Both the position numbers and the translations under genes were made by a program. DNA of 64,000 bases from Engraulis encrasicolus (lineage: Eukaryota > Chordata > Actinopteri > Clupeiformes > Engraulidae), in assembly GCF_034702125.1 (NCBI RefSeq), contig NW_026945764.1, positions 562,305 to 626,304 of the forward strand, read 5' to 3'. Shown one piece after another: positions 32,198-41,741 of the stretch; position 1 is the first letter of the stretch; each line of letters opens with the position of its first letter. The notes beneath the pieces were generated by a model. That model saw only the letters and a list, made by a program, of their open reading frames with translations, was not told the origin of the DNA and searched no databases.

Positions 32198-33806
32198 GCT
32201 GATGTCAGCTACATTTCTCCATGTCAATTTCTGCCCAGCCAAGCCTGTCTCCCCAGTTTTACTCCTATTCATCAAGATGAGTTAGGAGAGATAGTTCGAC
32301 AGCTAGGCTCTGCTACCTGCTCCCTTGACCCTATACCTACTAAATTGCTCAAAGAGGTCTTCAGCTGTTTAGCTACTGACATTTTAAATATTGTTAATTC
32401 ATCACTCCTCTCTGGTACTTTCCCTTCCTGTCTTAAACATGCATTGGTTACTCCTCTGTTAAAGAAACATACCCTTGATCCCTTAGCTTTTGAGAGTTAT
32501 AGGCCCATTTCAAACTTACCATTTTTAGGTAAAATCCTTGAGAAGGTTGCCTACAAGCAGCTTTACTCTTATCTGTCCCACAACTCCCTTTTCGATGCCT
32601 ACCAATCTGGATTCCGTGTGAATCATAGTACAGAGACTGCTTTGATCAGAGTTGTCAATGATCTTAAAATGGCCACTGATAACCATAAAGTATCTGTTCT
32701 GGTTCTTCTAGACTTAAGTGCTGCGTTTGACACTGTGGATCATACGATTTTAATCCAACGACTACAAGATCAAATCGGCATTTGCGGTAGTGCCCTTGCC
32801 TGGATCACTTCTTATTTAAATGGGAGATCCTTCTCTGTCACTATTAACAATTTCTTCTCTGACTCTATGGATACCTCTCATGGGATACCTCAGGGATCAA
32901 TCCTGGGCCCTCTGCTTTTTAATTTATATATGCTACCACTTGGGCATATCATCCGGCACCATGGTCTTTCATATCACTCCTATGCAGATGATACCCAGTT
33001 GTACATTTCTTTTTCCCCTGACGACCCCAGTCCAGTAAATGACCTAATAAGTTGTGTCTCAGACATCAAAAACTGGATGGGTCAGAATTTTTTATTGTTA
33101 AACGACAGCAAGACAGAGATTTTAGTTGTAGGCCCCAAGGCTCGTAGAGAACATCTTTGTACGTTTTTAGCCCCCCTTCAGGTAATACCTTGTGATGATG
33201 TCAGAAATTTGGGTGTGACCCTTGATACAGATCTTAATTTTAACAAACATATATCTGTTATCACTAAGACGGCATTTTACCATCTGCGAAATATTTCTAA
33301 AGTACGTGGCCTCTCGTCTCCTCAGGACTCTGAAAAGTTAGTTCATGCTTTTATCTCCAGCCGCCTTGATTACTGCAACTCCCTATATGCCGGGCTCACT
33401 AAACAGGCACTCAACAAACTCCAACTCATTCAGAATACAGCTGCCAGAATACTGACAAGAACATCCAAATTTGGACACATCACCCCAATTCTGAAATCTC
33501 TTCACTGGCTGCCTGTACAACAAAGAATACATTTTAAAATACTTCTGATCACTTTTAAAGCAGTAAATGGCTTGGCCCCTACCTACATCTCTGACATCAT
33601 CCCTCCATCCTACCCGTTCGTTGAGAACATCAAATAAAGGTCTTTTATGCGTCCCCAAAATTAACACCAACACTGCACATGGTGCTTTTAGTTATTGTGC
33701 CCCTACCCTTTGGAATTCCCTCCCCCTAGAACTAAGGTCAGTGACTTCTACTCCCGCTTTTAAAAAGGGTCTTAAAACGTTTTTATTTACACAAGCTTTT
33801 GGTTGA
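32198..33806 (+). pseudogene. LINE ORF2, reverse transcriptase and C-terminus
   Basis: RT motifs: YRPISNLPFLGKILEKV, LLDLSAAFDTVDH, GIPQGSILGPLLF, SYADDTQLY (YADD catalytic pair), then LGVTLDTDLNF and the C-terminal ILKSLHWLPVQQRI. A stop at 33637 is followed in another frame by TLWNSLPLELRS and FKKGLKTFLFTQAFG (to 33806). Confidence 0.88.
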
Positions 33807-34130
33807 GTTGATTTTTATTGACATTGTTTTATTTCCTAAGGGCTTTTATGTGTTTTATTTTTTACTTTGATTTTACTTTTATTCTATTTATTTTGCTCTG
33901 GGCCTTTGCAGACTATGTGTCTAGTCTAGTGTTTGGTGTTTAAAAGGTCTTATCATTGCAATGGGTTTTATTTTGTTTTATTTCTACCTATTATTATATA
34001 TGTTTATATTTTCACTCAGTTTTAGTGCTGTTTTTAAATTTTCTACTTTTCCTCCTTTTAATCTTACAGCACATTGAGTCTATGTAAGCCATATGAAATG
34101 TGCTTTATAAATAAACTTGACTTGACTTGA

Positions 34131-34496
34131 CTATGTTTAGACAAGAAACCGGCCATTTTAGTTTTTTAGATATTAACTTTTTAATTTTTCAATTTATCAC
34201 AATTCATATTCTGAGCCAGAAAAGCCAGAAAAAGAGCCAGAAAAGAGCTTTCAAACAACACTACAGACATCTTTTTGTGACTAACACTGACTGATATAAT
34301 GAAGGCTGAATGTATAGTGTCTTACTCTCATTTGTAAACCTTCGCTAGTCTGTTTCTCCCTTAATATTCATGTCAGATTCAAACCAATGCAGTTCTGGGG
34401 TGCTACCTTGCCACTAAAAAGGCACATTAAGTAAGTATGATTTAAATCTGTGTCAGTAGGGTCCCAAAGTGTCTGATTTCACGTGAAATTACCCTA
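34131..34496. repeat. Right arm of the large inverted repeat
   Basis: The inverted partner of 27517-27786. It begins exactly where the LINE tail ends. It carries a local AGCCAGAAAAGAG(CC) duplication and about 100 extra bases (about 34310-34400). Confidence 0.78.
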
Positions 34497-35754
34497 GTTT
34501 TCCATATTCACTTAAGAGGACAGATATCTGTTTTATAGTTTGTGAGGTCAGATAACATTAGTCATTGAATTGTGCAATACTGCAATATATTGTGTCCAGA
34601 ATATTACAATACAGAAGTGTAGGCCTATTGCACAGAGTTTTTTTTAAAACTATTATTATTACCTTTATTTAAACAGGAAGATCCCGTTGAGTTACCTCTT
34701 TTTTCCAGGGAGTGTATTATAGTCACCCCTGCAGATTATTGCAGTAAGTGATATAGCACTGCAGTTTTGATATTGCATGGAAAACGTATTATTCTTTTTT
34801 GTGAGTATCTGCCCTGCTTGTAGGATTGAACATTCAATGTTAACCCTGTGAAACCTGAACCATGAAAGCAATGAGAGAAAATGCATTTTTTTTGGAATTT
34901 GCTTCAATATTGGTCCCTTATAAGAAATGTAAAAATTTAAAAAAAAAAAAAAAAAAATTGATATTTAATGCATCATATATGATGCATCAGGCTTTAAAGG
35001 AATGACCATTTAATTTGAGGATTATCTTTAAATATTTAGTGAGATCTTGCCATTTTTTAAGCCTATCCTTGTTTTAGCAGGACCATATTTTAAATTTCCC
35101 ACAGCCTGGTTGGGTATTTTTTTAAAATCTATGTAAAAACATAGCTGATCGAATGCTTAACAACCTATTTATGAGTGTAATATAGATCATTATTCATTTT
35201 TGATGTGTAATTTGAATATATGGGTCCATTACTACAATTGGACCATTTCTCCATTCACTTCAATGCATTTTTTACTTGATCATAATTTCAACATTTTGCA
35301 TTACATTTTCAAAATTGCAAGTAAAACCTGTGTCTTAAGGCAATATCTTTGTCTTGAAGTAAAACAACTTGTGTGTTTTGTTAAACGATCGTCGTGGTAT
35401 GCTTTGTAAGTTTCCCTATGGAGCAAATGCATTGATGGCTGACTTCCTGCCACTGCCGGATGGTGCTTATTTGTTTCATCAGTTTTAGCACGATCTCTCT
35501 GCAACACGGTGTAAAAATATAAACTCTTCCTTGATTAATTGCACAAAGCAAGTTTTCAAATTAAAGGATGTAGAGTTATATTTCGGAAATTTGTACACAA
35601 ACCTTTTGCAATTTGACGATATCTCAGCGGTTGAGAACCACTGATCTAGAGTAAGTTATTTTATCACCTAGGCTTAGTGACCGGCGGCTGCCGTTGACAT
35701 GTGCGGCCCACCTTCACCTCTTGGTTTCAAAATGTGGCCCACTTGGAAAAAGTT
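34497..35754. other. No gene recognised
   Basis: AT-rich sequence with a run of A at about 34939-34957. TTGAGAACCACTGATCTAGA at about 35630 resembles the end of a dispersed fish repeat. Confidence 0.4.
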
Positions 35755-36018
35755 GCAAAGTTTCACTTTGATGAAGGCGGTTAGTCCGAAACGGCGTGCC
35801 ATTAAATATTTCGGGGCATTTAACAGTGTTGCGGACCTTTATTTTCTTTTCAGTTATCTTAAGTTTGACTTTGATTGGTTTAAATATTAGCATGGATTCT
35901 CGTGTTTTTTTGAAAATTAAGTCCACATAATCACCTTATAATCATGTTATTTCAAAACTATGTGGAAATACTGCGTCCGGCCCTACATTCTGTTACGCGT
36001 CTTCTAAGGCTGTAACGA
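35755..36018. repeat. Half-palindrome and left member of an inverted pair
   Basis: 35755-35855 matches the right arm of the array palindromes (GGTTAGTCCGAAAC, TTAACAGTGTTGCGGACC). 35870-36018 recurs inverted at 44965-45085 (AAATATTAGCATGGATTCT, GGCCCTACATTCTG), so the exon array and the next LINE lie between inverted copies. Confidence 0.7.
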
Positions 36019-36163
36019 AAGAAAATAAAGGTCCGCAACACTGTTAAATGCTCCCAAATAATTAATGGCACGACGTTTCTGATGAAGGGCGGTTAGTCCG
36101 AAACGTCGTGCCATTAAATATTTCGGGGCATTTAACAGTGTTGCGGCCCTTTATTTTCTTTTC
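36019..36163. repeat. Array palindrome 1, centre deleted
   Basis: Arms GAAAATAAAGGTCCGCAACA to GGCACGACGTTTC are inverted. The usual centre is shortened, giving CTGATGA, then GGGCGGTTAGTCC and GAAACGTCGTGCC in one hairpin. Confidence 0.85.
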
Positions 36164-36336
36164 AATTAATAATATAAATCTCATGACAGGAATACAGAGC
36201 AGAAGTAACTCCCATAAACAGCATCGTGGGCACGATTTCTAACCAGCATGGATCTAAGGTGTCATTGCGCAGGTTCGCTGCACATACAGTATTTGATCAA
36301 CTTTTCACCGTCAAGAACGAGCCCAAGATTGCATAC

Positions 36337-36450
36337 CTGTGTTCAGGTGTAGGTCCCACCCCTTTGAATCTGAGTGGCTCATCCTTTGATTTGTCACTCC
36401 TCATGGACACACAGCTCCCTGTAGGAGACCCTGATCTCTGATCCATGTGA
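36337..36450 (-). CDS. NLR-C N-terminal repeat exon A
   Basis: 114 bp, acceptor CATTAG, donor CACAG|GTATGC. It encodes MDQRSGSPTGSCVSMRSD, KSKDEPLRFKG and VGPTPEH, the short N-terminal repeat of fish NLR-C proteins (GSP-x-SCVSM-x-SD). Symmetric phase 2, so it can be skipped without a frameshift. Its exact role in the protein is not known to me. Confidence 0.8.
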
Positions 36451-36665
36451 CTAATGATCAGAGAGAAAAGTGTTTTACAAACCAAGATTCAGAGTGTGGC
36501 ATGTCGAAATCAGGTTTCTTTCAGCAAGTTGCACTATGATGAAGAGAGACTTTCCCCAAGGGGGACATTGAACGTCACCTGGCCATCCACACAGCACATA
36601 ACAGCAAGACAAGACAAACAGATAGAAAATAAGAGCTAGAAAAAAACAAGCCCAAGATTGCATAC

Positions 36666-36779
36666 CTTGGGTCAGGTGTGGGCTCTGCCCCTTTGAACCA
36701 GAGTGGTTGATCCTTTGATTTGTCACTCCTCATGGACACACTGCTCTCTGTAGGAGACCCTGGTCTCTTCCCCATGCCA
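36666..36779 (-). CDS. NLR-C N-terminal repeat exon B
   Basis: 114 bp of the second sequence type: GMGKRPGSPTESSVSMRSD, KSKDQPLWFKG, AEPTPDP. Acceptor CCTTAG, donor CCAAG|GTATGC. Confidence 0.8.
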
Positions 36780-36849
36780 CTAAGGAACAGAGAGAAAAGT
36801 TTTAGAGAAAATGTTTTAAATTCTGTTACGCGGCTTTTAAGGCTATAAC

Positions 36850-37026
36850 GAAAGAAAAGAAAGGTCCGCAACACTGTTAAATGCTCCCAAATATTTAACG
36901 GCACGATGTTTCGGACTAACCGTCCTTCATCAAGTTGCACTTTGACGAAGGACGGTTAGTCCGAAATGTTGTGCCATTAAATATTTCGGGGCATTTAACA
37001 GTGTTGCGGACCTTTATTTTCTTTTC
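36850..37026. repeat. Array palindrome 2
   Basis: Arms of about 80 bp (AGAAAAGAAAGGTCCGCAAC to GGACTAACCGTCCTTCATC) are inverted around a TTGCACTTTG spacer. Confidence 0.92.
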
Positions 37027-37199
37027 AATTAATAATATAAATCTCATGACATGAATACAGAGCAGAAGTAACTCCCATAAACAGCATCGTGGGCACGATT
37101 TCTAACCAGCATGGATCTAAGGTCTCATTGCGCAGGTGCGCTGCACATACAGTATTTGATCAACTTTTCACCATCAAAAACGAGCCCAAGATTGCATAC

Positions 37200-37313
37200 C
37201 TTTGGTAAGGTGTAGGTCCCGCTCCTTTGAACCTGAGGGGCTCATCCTTTGATTTGTCACTCCTCATGGACACACAGCTCCCTGTAGGAGACCCTGGTCT
37301 CTGCTCCATGCGA
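37200..37313 (-). CDS. NLR-C N-terminal repeat exon C
   Basis: 114 bp, first type: MEQRPGSPTGSCVSMRSD, DEPLRFKGAGPTPYQ. Acceptor CAATAG, donor AAAG|GTATGC. Frame intact. Confidence 0.8.
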
Positions 37314-37527
37314 CTATTGATCAGAGAGAAAAGTGTTTTAGAAACCACGATTCAGAGTATAGCACGTTGAGATCAGGTTACATTCAGCAAGTGGCACTTT
37401 GATGAAGAGAGACTTTCCCCAAGGAGGACATTGAACGTCACCTGGCCATCCAAACAGCACATAACAGCAAGACAAGACAAAGAGATAGAAAATAAGAGCA
37501 AAAAAAAACAAGCCCAAGATTGCATAC

Positions 37528-37641
37528 CTTGGGTCAGGTGTGTGCTCCGCCCCTTTGAACCAGAGTGGCTGATCCTTTGATTTGTCACTCCTCATGGACA
37601 CACTGCTCTCTGTAGGAGACCCTGGTCTCTTCCCCATGCCA
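37528..37641 (-). CDS. NLR-C N-terminal repeat exon D
   Basis: 114 bp, second type: MGKRPGSPTESSVSMRSD, DQPLWFKGAEHTPDP. Acceptor GTTTAG, donor CCAAG|GTATGC. Confidence 0.8.
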
Positions 37642-37711
37642 CTAAACACCAGAGAGAAAAGTTTTAGAGAAAATGTTTTACATTTTGTTATGCGGCTTCT
37701 AAGACTGTAAC

Positions 37712-37896
37712 GAAAGAAAATAAAGGTCCGCAACACTACATGCTCCCAAATATTTAATGGCACGACGTTTCGGACTAACTGTCCTTCATCAAAGTGCAAA
37801 GTGGTTGCACTTTGATGAAGGACGGTTAGTCCGAAACATTGTGTCATTAAATATTTGGGAGCATGTAACAGTGTTGCGGACCTTTATTTTATTTTC
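37712..37896. repeat. Array palindrome 3
   Basis: As palindrome 2 but with a longer centre: CTTCATCAAAGTGCAAAG and CTTTGATGAAGG extend the stem. The left arm lacks a few bases (CAACACTACATGC). Confidence 0.9.
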
Positions 37897-38069
37897 AATT
37901 AATAATATAAATCTCATGACATGAATACAGAGCAGAAGTAACTCCCATAAACAGCATCGTGGGCACGATTTCTAACCAGCATGGATCTAAGGTCTCATTG
38001 CGCAGGTGCGCTGCACATACAGTATTTGATCAACTTTTCACCGTCAAGAACGAGCCCAAGATTGCATAC

Positions 38070-38184
38070 CTTTGGTAAGGTGTAGGTCCCGCTCCATTTG
38101 AACCAGAGTGGCTGATCCTTTGATTTGTCACTCCTCATGGACACACTGCTCCCTGTAGGGGACCTTGGTCTCTTCCCCATGCCA
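38070..38184 (-). pseudogene. NLR-C repeat exon E, 1-bp insertion
   Basis: 115 bp instead of 114. An extra base in GCTCCATTTGAACC (about 38092-38098, against GCTCCTTTGAACC in exon C) shifts the frame after DQPLWFK. Splice sites are intact (CCTTAG acceptor, GTATGC donor), so inclusion would truncate the protein. Confidence 0.8.
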
Positions 38185-38399
38185 CTAAGGAACAGAGAGA
38201 AAAGTGATTTTAAAAACAAGATTCAGAGTGTGGCATGTCGAGATCAAGTTTCTTTCAGCCAGTTGCACTATGATGAAGAGAGACTTTCCCCAAGGGGGAC
38301 ATTGAATGTCACCTGGCCATCCACACAGCACATAACAGCAAGACAAGACAAACAGATAGAAAATAAGAGCTAGAAAAAAACAAGCCCAAGATTGCATAC

Positions 38400-38513
38400 C
38401 TTTGGTCAGGTGTAGGTCCCGCCCCTTTGAACCTGAGTGGCTCGTCCTTTGATTTGTCACTCCTCATGGACACACAGCTCTCTGTAGGAGACCCTGGTCT
38501 CTGCTCCATGGCA
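38400..38513 (-). CDS. NLR-C N-terminal repeat exon F
   Basis: 114 bp, first type: MEQRPGSPTESCVSMRSD, DEPLRFKGAGPTPDQ. Acceptor GTTTAG, donor GTATGC. Confidence 0.8.
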
Positions 38514-38582
38514 CTAAACACCAGAGAGAAAAGTTTTAGAGAAAATGTTTTAAATTCTGTTACGCGGCTTTTAAGGCTATAA

Positions 38583-38756
38583 CGAAAGAAAATAAAGGTC
38601 CGCAACACTGTTAAATGCTCACAAATATTTAATGGCACAACGTTTCGGACTAACCGTCCTTCTTTGCACTTTGATGAAGGACGGTTAGTCCGAAATGTCG
38701 TGCCATTAAATATTTGGGAGCATTTAACAGTGTTGCGGACCTTTATTTTCTTTTCA
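38583..38756. repeat. Array palindrome 4
   Basis: Inverted arms as in palindrome 2. Centre CGTCCTTCTTTGCACTTTG, with the left arm lacking the CATCAA segment. Confidence 0.9.
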
Positions 38757-38928
38757 ATTAATAATATAAATCTCATGACATGAATACAGAGCAGAAGTAA
38801 CTCCCATAAACAGCATCGTGGGCACGATTTCTAACCAGCATGGATCTAAGGTCTCATTGCGCAGGTGCGCTGCACATACAGTATTTGATCAACTTTTCAC
38901 CGTCAAGAACGAGCCCAAGATTGCATAC

Positions 38929-39036
38929 CTTGGGTCAGGTGTGACCTCCGCCCCTTTCAACCAGGGTGGCTGATCCTTTGATTTGTCACTCCTCATGGAC
39001 ACACTGCTCCCTGTAGTTGGTATCTTCCCCATGCCA
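38929..39036 (-). CDS. NLR-C N-terminal repeat exon G, 6 bp shorter
   Basis: 108 bp, second type with an in-frame two-codon loss: MGKIPTTGSSVSMRSD, DQPPWLKGAEVTPDP. Acceptor CCTTAG, donor GTATGC. Confidence 0.75.
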
Positions 39037-39251
39037 CTAAGGAACAGAGAGAAAAGTGATTTTAAAAACAAGATTCAGAGTGTGGCATGTCGAGATCAAG
39101 TTTCTTTCAGCCAGTTGCACTATGATGAAGAGAGACTTTCCCCAAGGGGGACATTGAATGTCACCTGCCCATCCACACAGCACATAACAGCAAGACAAGA
39201 CAAACAGATAGAAAATAAGAGCTAGAAAAAAACAAGCCCAAGATTGCATAC

Positions 39252-39365
39252 CTTTGGTCAGGTGTAGGTCCCGCCCCTTTGAACCTGAGTGGCTCGTCCT
39301 TTGATTTGTCACTCCTCATGGACACACAGCTCTCTGTAGGAGACCCTGGTCTCTTCTCCATGGCA
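39252..39365 (-). CDS. NLR-C N-terminal repeat exon H
   Basis: 114 bp, first type: MEKRPGSPTESCVSMRSD, DEPLRFKGAGPTPDQ. Acceptor GTTTAG, donor GTATGC. Nearly identical to exon F. Confidence 0.8.
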
Positions 39366-39433
39366 CTAAACACCAGAGAGAAAAGTTTTAGAGAAAATGT
39401 TTTAAATTCTGTTACGCGGCTTTTAAGGCTATA

Positions 39434-39611
39434 ACGAAAGAAAAGAAAGGTCCGCAACACTGTTAAATGCTCCCAAATATTTAACGGCACGATGTTTCGG
39501 ACTAACCGTCCTTCATCAAGTTGCACTTTGATGAAGGACGGTTAGTCCGAAATGTCGTGCCATTAAATATTTCGGGGCATTTAACAGTGTTGCGGCCCTT
39601 TATTTTCTTTT
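39434..39611. repeat. Array palindrome 5
   Basis: Arms as in palindrome 2, TTGCACTTTG spacer, very high arm identity. Confidence 0.92.
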
Positions 39612-39785
39612 CAATTAATAATATAAATCTCATGACACGAATACAGAGCAGAAGTAACTCCCATAAACAGCATCGTGGGCACGATTTCTAACCAGCATGG
39701 ATCTAAGGTATCATTGCGCAGGTGCGCTGCACATACAGTATTTGATCAACTTTTCACCGTCAAGAACGAGCCCAAGATTGCATAC

Positions 39786-39899
39786 CTTTGTTCAGGTGTA
39801 GGTCCCGCCCCTTTAAATCTGAGTGGCTCATCCTTTGATTGGTCACTCCTCATGGACACACAGCTGCCTGTAGGAGACCCTGGTCTCTGCTCCATGTGA
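39786..39899 (-). CDS. NLR-C N-terminal repeat exon I
   Basis: 114 bp, first type: MEQRPGSPTGSCVSMRSD, QSKDEPLRFKGAGPTPEQ. Acceptor CATTAG, donor GTATGC. Close to exon A. Confidence 0.8.
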
Positions 39900-40112
39900 C
39901 TAATGATCAGAGAGAAAAGTGTTTTACAAACCAAGATTCAGAGTGTGGCATGTCGAGATCAGCTTTCTTTCAGCCAGTTGCACTATGATGAAGAGAGACT
40001 TTCCCCAAGGGGGACATTGAATGTCACCTGGCCATCCACACAGCACATAACAGCAAGACAAGACAAACAGATAGAAAATAAGAGCTAAAAAAACAAGCCC
40101 AAGATTGCATAC

Positions 40113-40226
40113 CTTTGGTCAGGTGTAGGTCCCGCCCCTTTGAACCTGAGTGGCTCGTCCTTTGATTTGTCACTCCTCATGGACACACAGCTCCCTGTAG
40201 GAGACCCTGGTCTCTGCTCCATGGCA
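40113..40226 (-). CDS. NLR-C N-terminal repeat exon J
   Basis: 114 bp, first type: MEQRPGSPTGSCVSMRSD, DEPLRFKGAGPTPDQ. Acceptor GTTTAG, donor GTATGC. The most upstream exon that I can assign to the gene; an ATG exon further right was not found. Confidence 0.8.
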
Positions 40227-40270
40227 CTAAACACCAGAGAGAAAAGTTTTAGAGAAAATGTTTTAGATTC

Positions 40271-40740
40271 AGAGTGTAGCGTGGTGGGATGAGGTTACAT
40301 TCAGTCAGTTGCACTACTACAGACTTGTTAAAGAATATTGCGATGCAGCAATGATGGTCCTAGAAAGATGAAGAAGTTTTAACCTAAATATGAAATCTTG
40401 CTAAATGTGCTCAATGGGTCAATCCATGTCAATTGAACAACTCTACACACTTATGTCTCTTAAAATATTCCTTGATGTTCAGCAGACATTCAAGAGAAAG
40501 GATTGAAATCACCTTTCAAAATAAATTATATCCTCTCTAAGTTAAAGGTTGTTTGATAGGGCGAGGAGCAGGCTTTGGAATCGATCCAAATTTCCTTGTT
40601 TCCGATTCGATCCGATATTGATCTATTGTATTGTTGGATTGTCACTTTAACCCATTTATGCATAATTCTGTATGAAATGTCAAGATGAACTGTAAACAGC
40701 CTACAAAAACCTAAGTATATCAGCCTCACCAGCCAATACA
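40271..40740. other. No gene; flank of the exon array
   Basis: Starts with a diverged piece of the unit sequence (GATTCAGAGTGTAGCG, CAGTTGCACTA) and then unrecognised sequence up to the LINE. Confidence 0.4.
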
Positions 40741-40760
40741 AACATGAAATAGGCGTCAAG

Positions 40761-41741
40761 ATGGCGGCAGGTGTGCGTCTTGGTTTGGCAGGTGCCAAGG
40801 CTTCACCTTCCCAAATACCGTCTAGGGAAACGCCATCCTCATACATCGGACACCAGCAATCTTTATGGACTACACTGTTTAACATCAGACAACATGAACT
40901 ATTAAACACCTTCTCGCTGGGGATGTATCTAATGATGGTGATCGTCCTACCTCTGTGGGGAAGCTGGCAAGCGGCCTGCTTGAGATCCGGCACAGAGACA
41001 CAGCACGGCGCTTCTCACCTTACGCACGACTCATGGAACCTTTTCACCTTGTATTCCACCGTTCTGACAAACGGGCGCATAGAGGTCGCGCGTTACCGAC
41101 TCAGGCAAGAAGAGGGGAACAAAACACCTCCCGATGATCGAAGATTCACAACGATGCTGTGTACCATCCTCCTCCTCAGCGGCGACATTCATCTCAACCC
41201 TGGGCCAGGAAACAGTATGCTTCCGCGGGATGAACAACGTCAAATCCCGGTGGGTCTTGAACATGGCCAGCTGCTGCGCCACGTTACACCTGGAGACCTT
41301 GGGCAGGCTATGGAAGCCGTGGTCCAACTTTCCAATGGCGGGCTGCTTGACTATGCCACAGCACAAGGTAAAGCTGAACTGCAAGTGGATAATATGAAAG
41401 GGGATTTGCTTATTTCACCCTCGAAATCCGCACAGACTTGCTGTCGGGGTATTGCGGAAATAAAACAACAAAAAATCAGGATGTTTCAGACTGTAAATCA
41501 TGCGCGAGTTCTCTGGGATCCAAAGCTAAAACCCAAGGGAATCTTTGGTGGACATTTGAACATTCGGAGCTTAGTGTCCAAAACTGAACAAATCGAGCAC
41601 CTTCTGACAGACTCAAACGTCGATTACCTGTGTCTGTCCGAAACTTGGTTGAAACCTACTACACCATCGGGTGTGTACAGTATCCCTGGTTACAACTTTT
41701 CAGACGCGACCGTGGACATGGCAAAGGGGGCGGGGTCATGA
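40761..41741 (+). CDS. LINE ORF, N-terminal part with 2A-like motif and endonuclease start
   Basis: 326-residue frame. A hydrophobic stretch at about 54-66 (GMYLMMVIVLPLW) and at residues 133-149 a hydrophobic run followed by GDIHLNPGP, matching the 2A ribosome-skipping consensus except H for the usual E. It then enters the APE endonuclease: GGHLNIRSLVSKTEQI, YLCLSETWL. The frame is lost at about 41696 in a T run, and the endonuclease continues in frame 2. Confidence 0.85.
   Translation: MAAGVRLGLAGAKASPSQIPSRETPSSYIGHQQSLWTTLFNIRQHELLNTFSLGMYLMMVIVLPLWGSWQAACLRSGTETQHGASHLTHDSWNLFTLYSTVLTNGRIEVARYRLRQEEGNKTPPDDRRFTTMLCTILLLSGDIHLNPGPGNSMLPRDEQRQIPVGLEHGQLLRHVTPGDLGQAMEAVVQLSNGGLLDYATAQGKAELQVDNMKGDLLISPSKSAQTCCRGIAEIKQQKIRMFQTVNHARVLWDPKLKPKGIFGGHLNIRSLVSKTEQIEHLLTDSNVDYLCLSETWLKPTTPSGVYSIPGYNFSDATVDMAKGAGS
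41180..41207 (+). promoter_or_regulatory. 2A-like ribosome-skipping motif
   Basis: LLLSGDIHLNPGP with NPGP at codons 41196-41207. 2A-like sequences are known at this N-terminal place in CR1/L2-type elements and release the upstream peptide during translation. The H at the E position makes efficiency uncertain. Confidence 0.6.

Larger units (their letters stand above)
29349..34131 (+). mobile_element. CR1/L2-type LINE, near full length, decayed
   Basis: A two-ORF non-LTR retrotransposon with an esterase-type ORF1, then endonuclease and reverse transcriptase. It starts within about 35 bp of the ctif-like donor and ends AATAAACTTGACTTGACTTGAC (34110-34131), a repeat-type tail. Its coding regions are annotated separately. 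No clear target duplication is seen. Confidence 0.85.
36019..40270 (-). repeat. Five tandem units of about 860 bp carrying NLR N-terminal exons
   Basis: Corresponding exon ends are spaced 863, 870, 859 and 857 bp (first exon of each unit) and 862, 872, 852 and 861 bp (second). Each unit holds a palindrome, GAATACAGAGCAGAAGTAAC, GGGCACGATTTCTAACCAGC, exon, GTGGCATGTCGAGATCA, GACAAACAGATAGAAAATAA, exon, and GTTACGCGGCTT. The last unit runs out near 40270. Confidence 0.92.

Noticed and set aside
36019..40270. Regular repeats with palindromes, resembling a CRISPR-like array
   Set aside because: Units are about 860 bp, contain spliced NLR exons, and lie in a vertebrate genome; nothing like short repeat-spacer structure.
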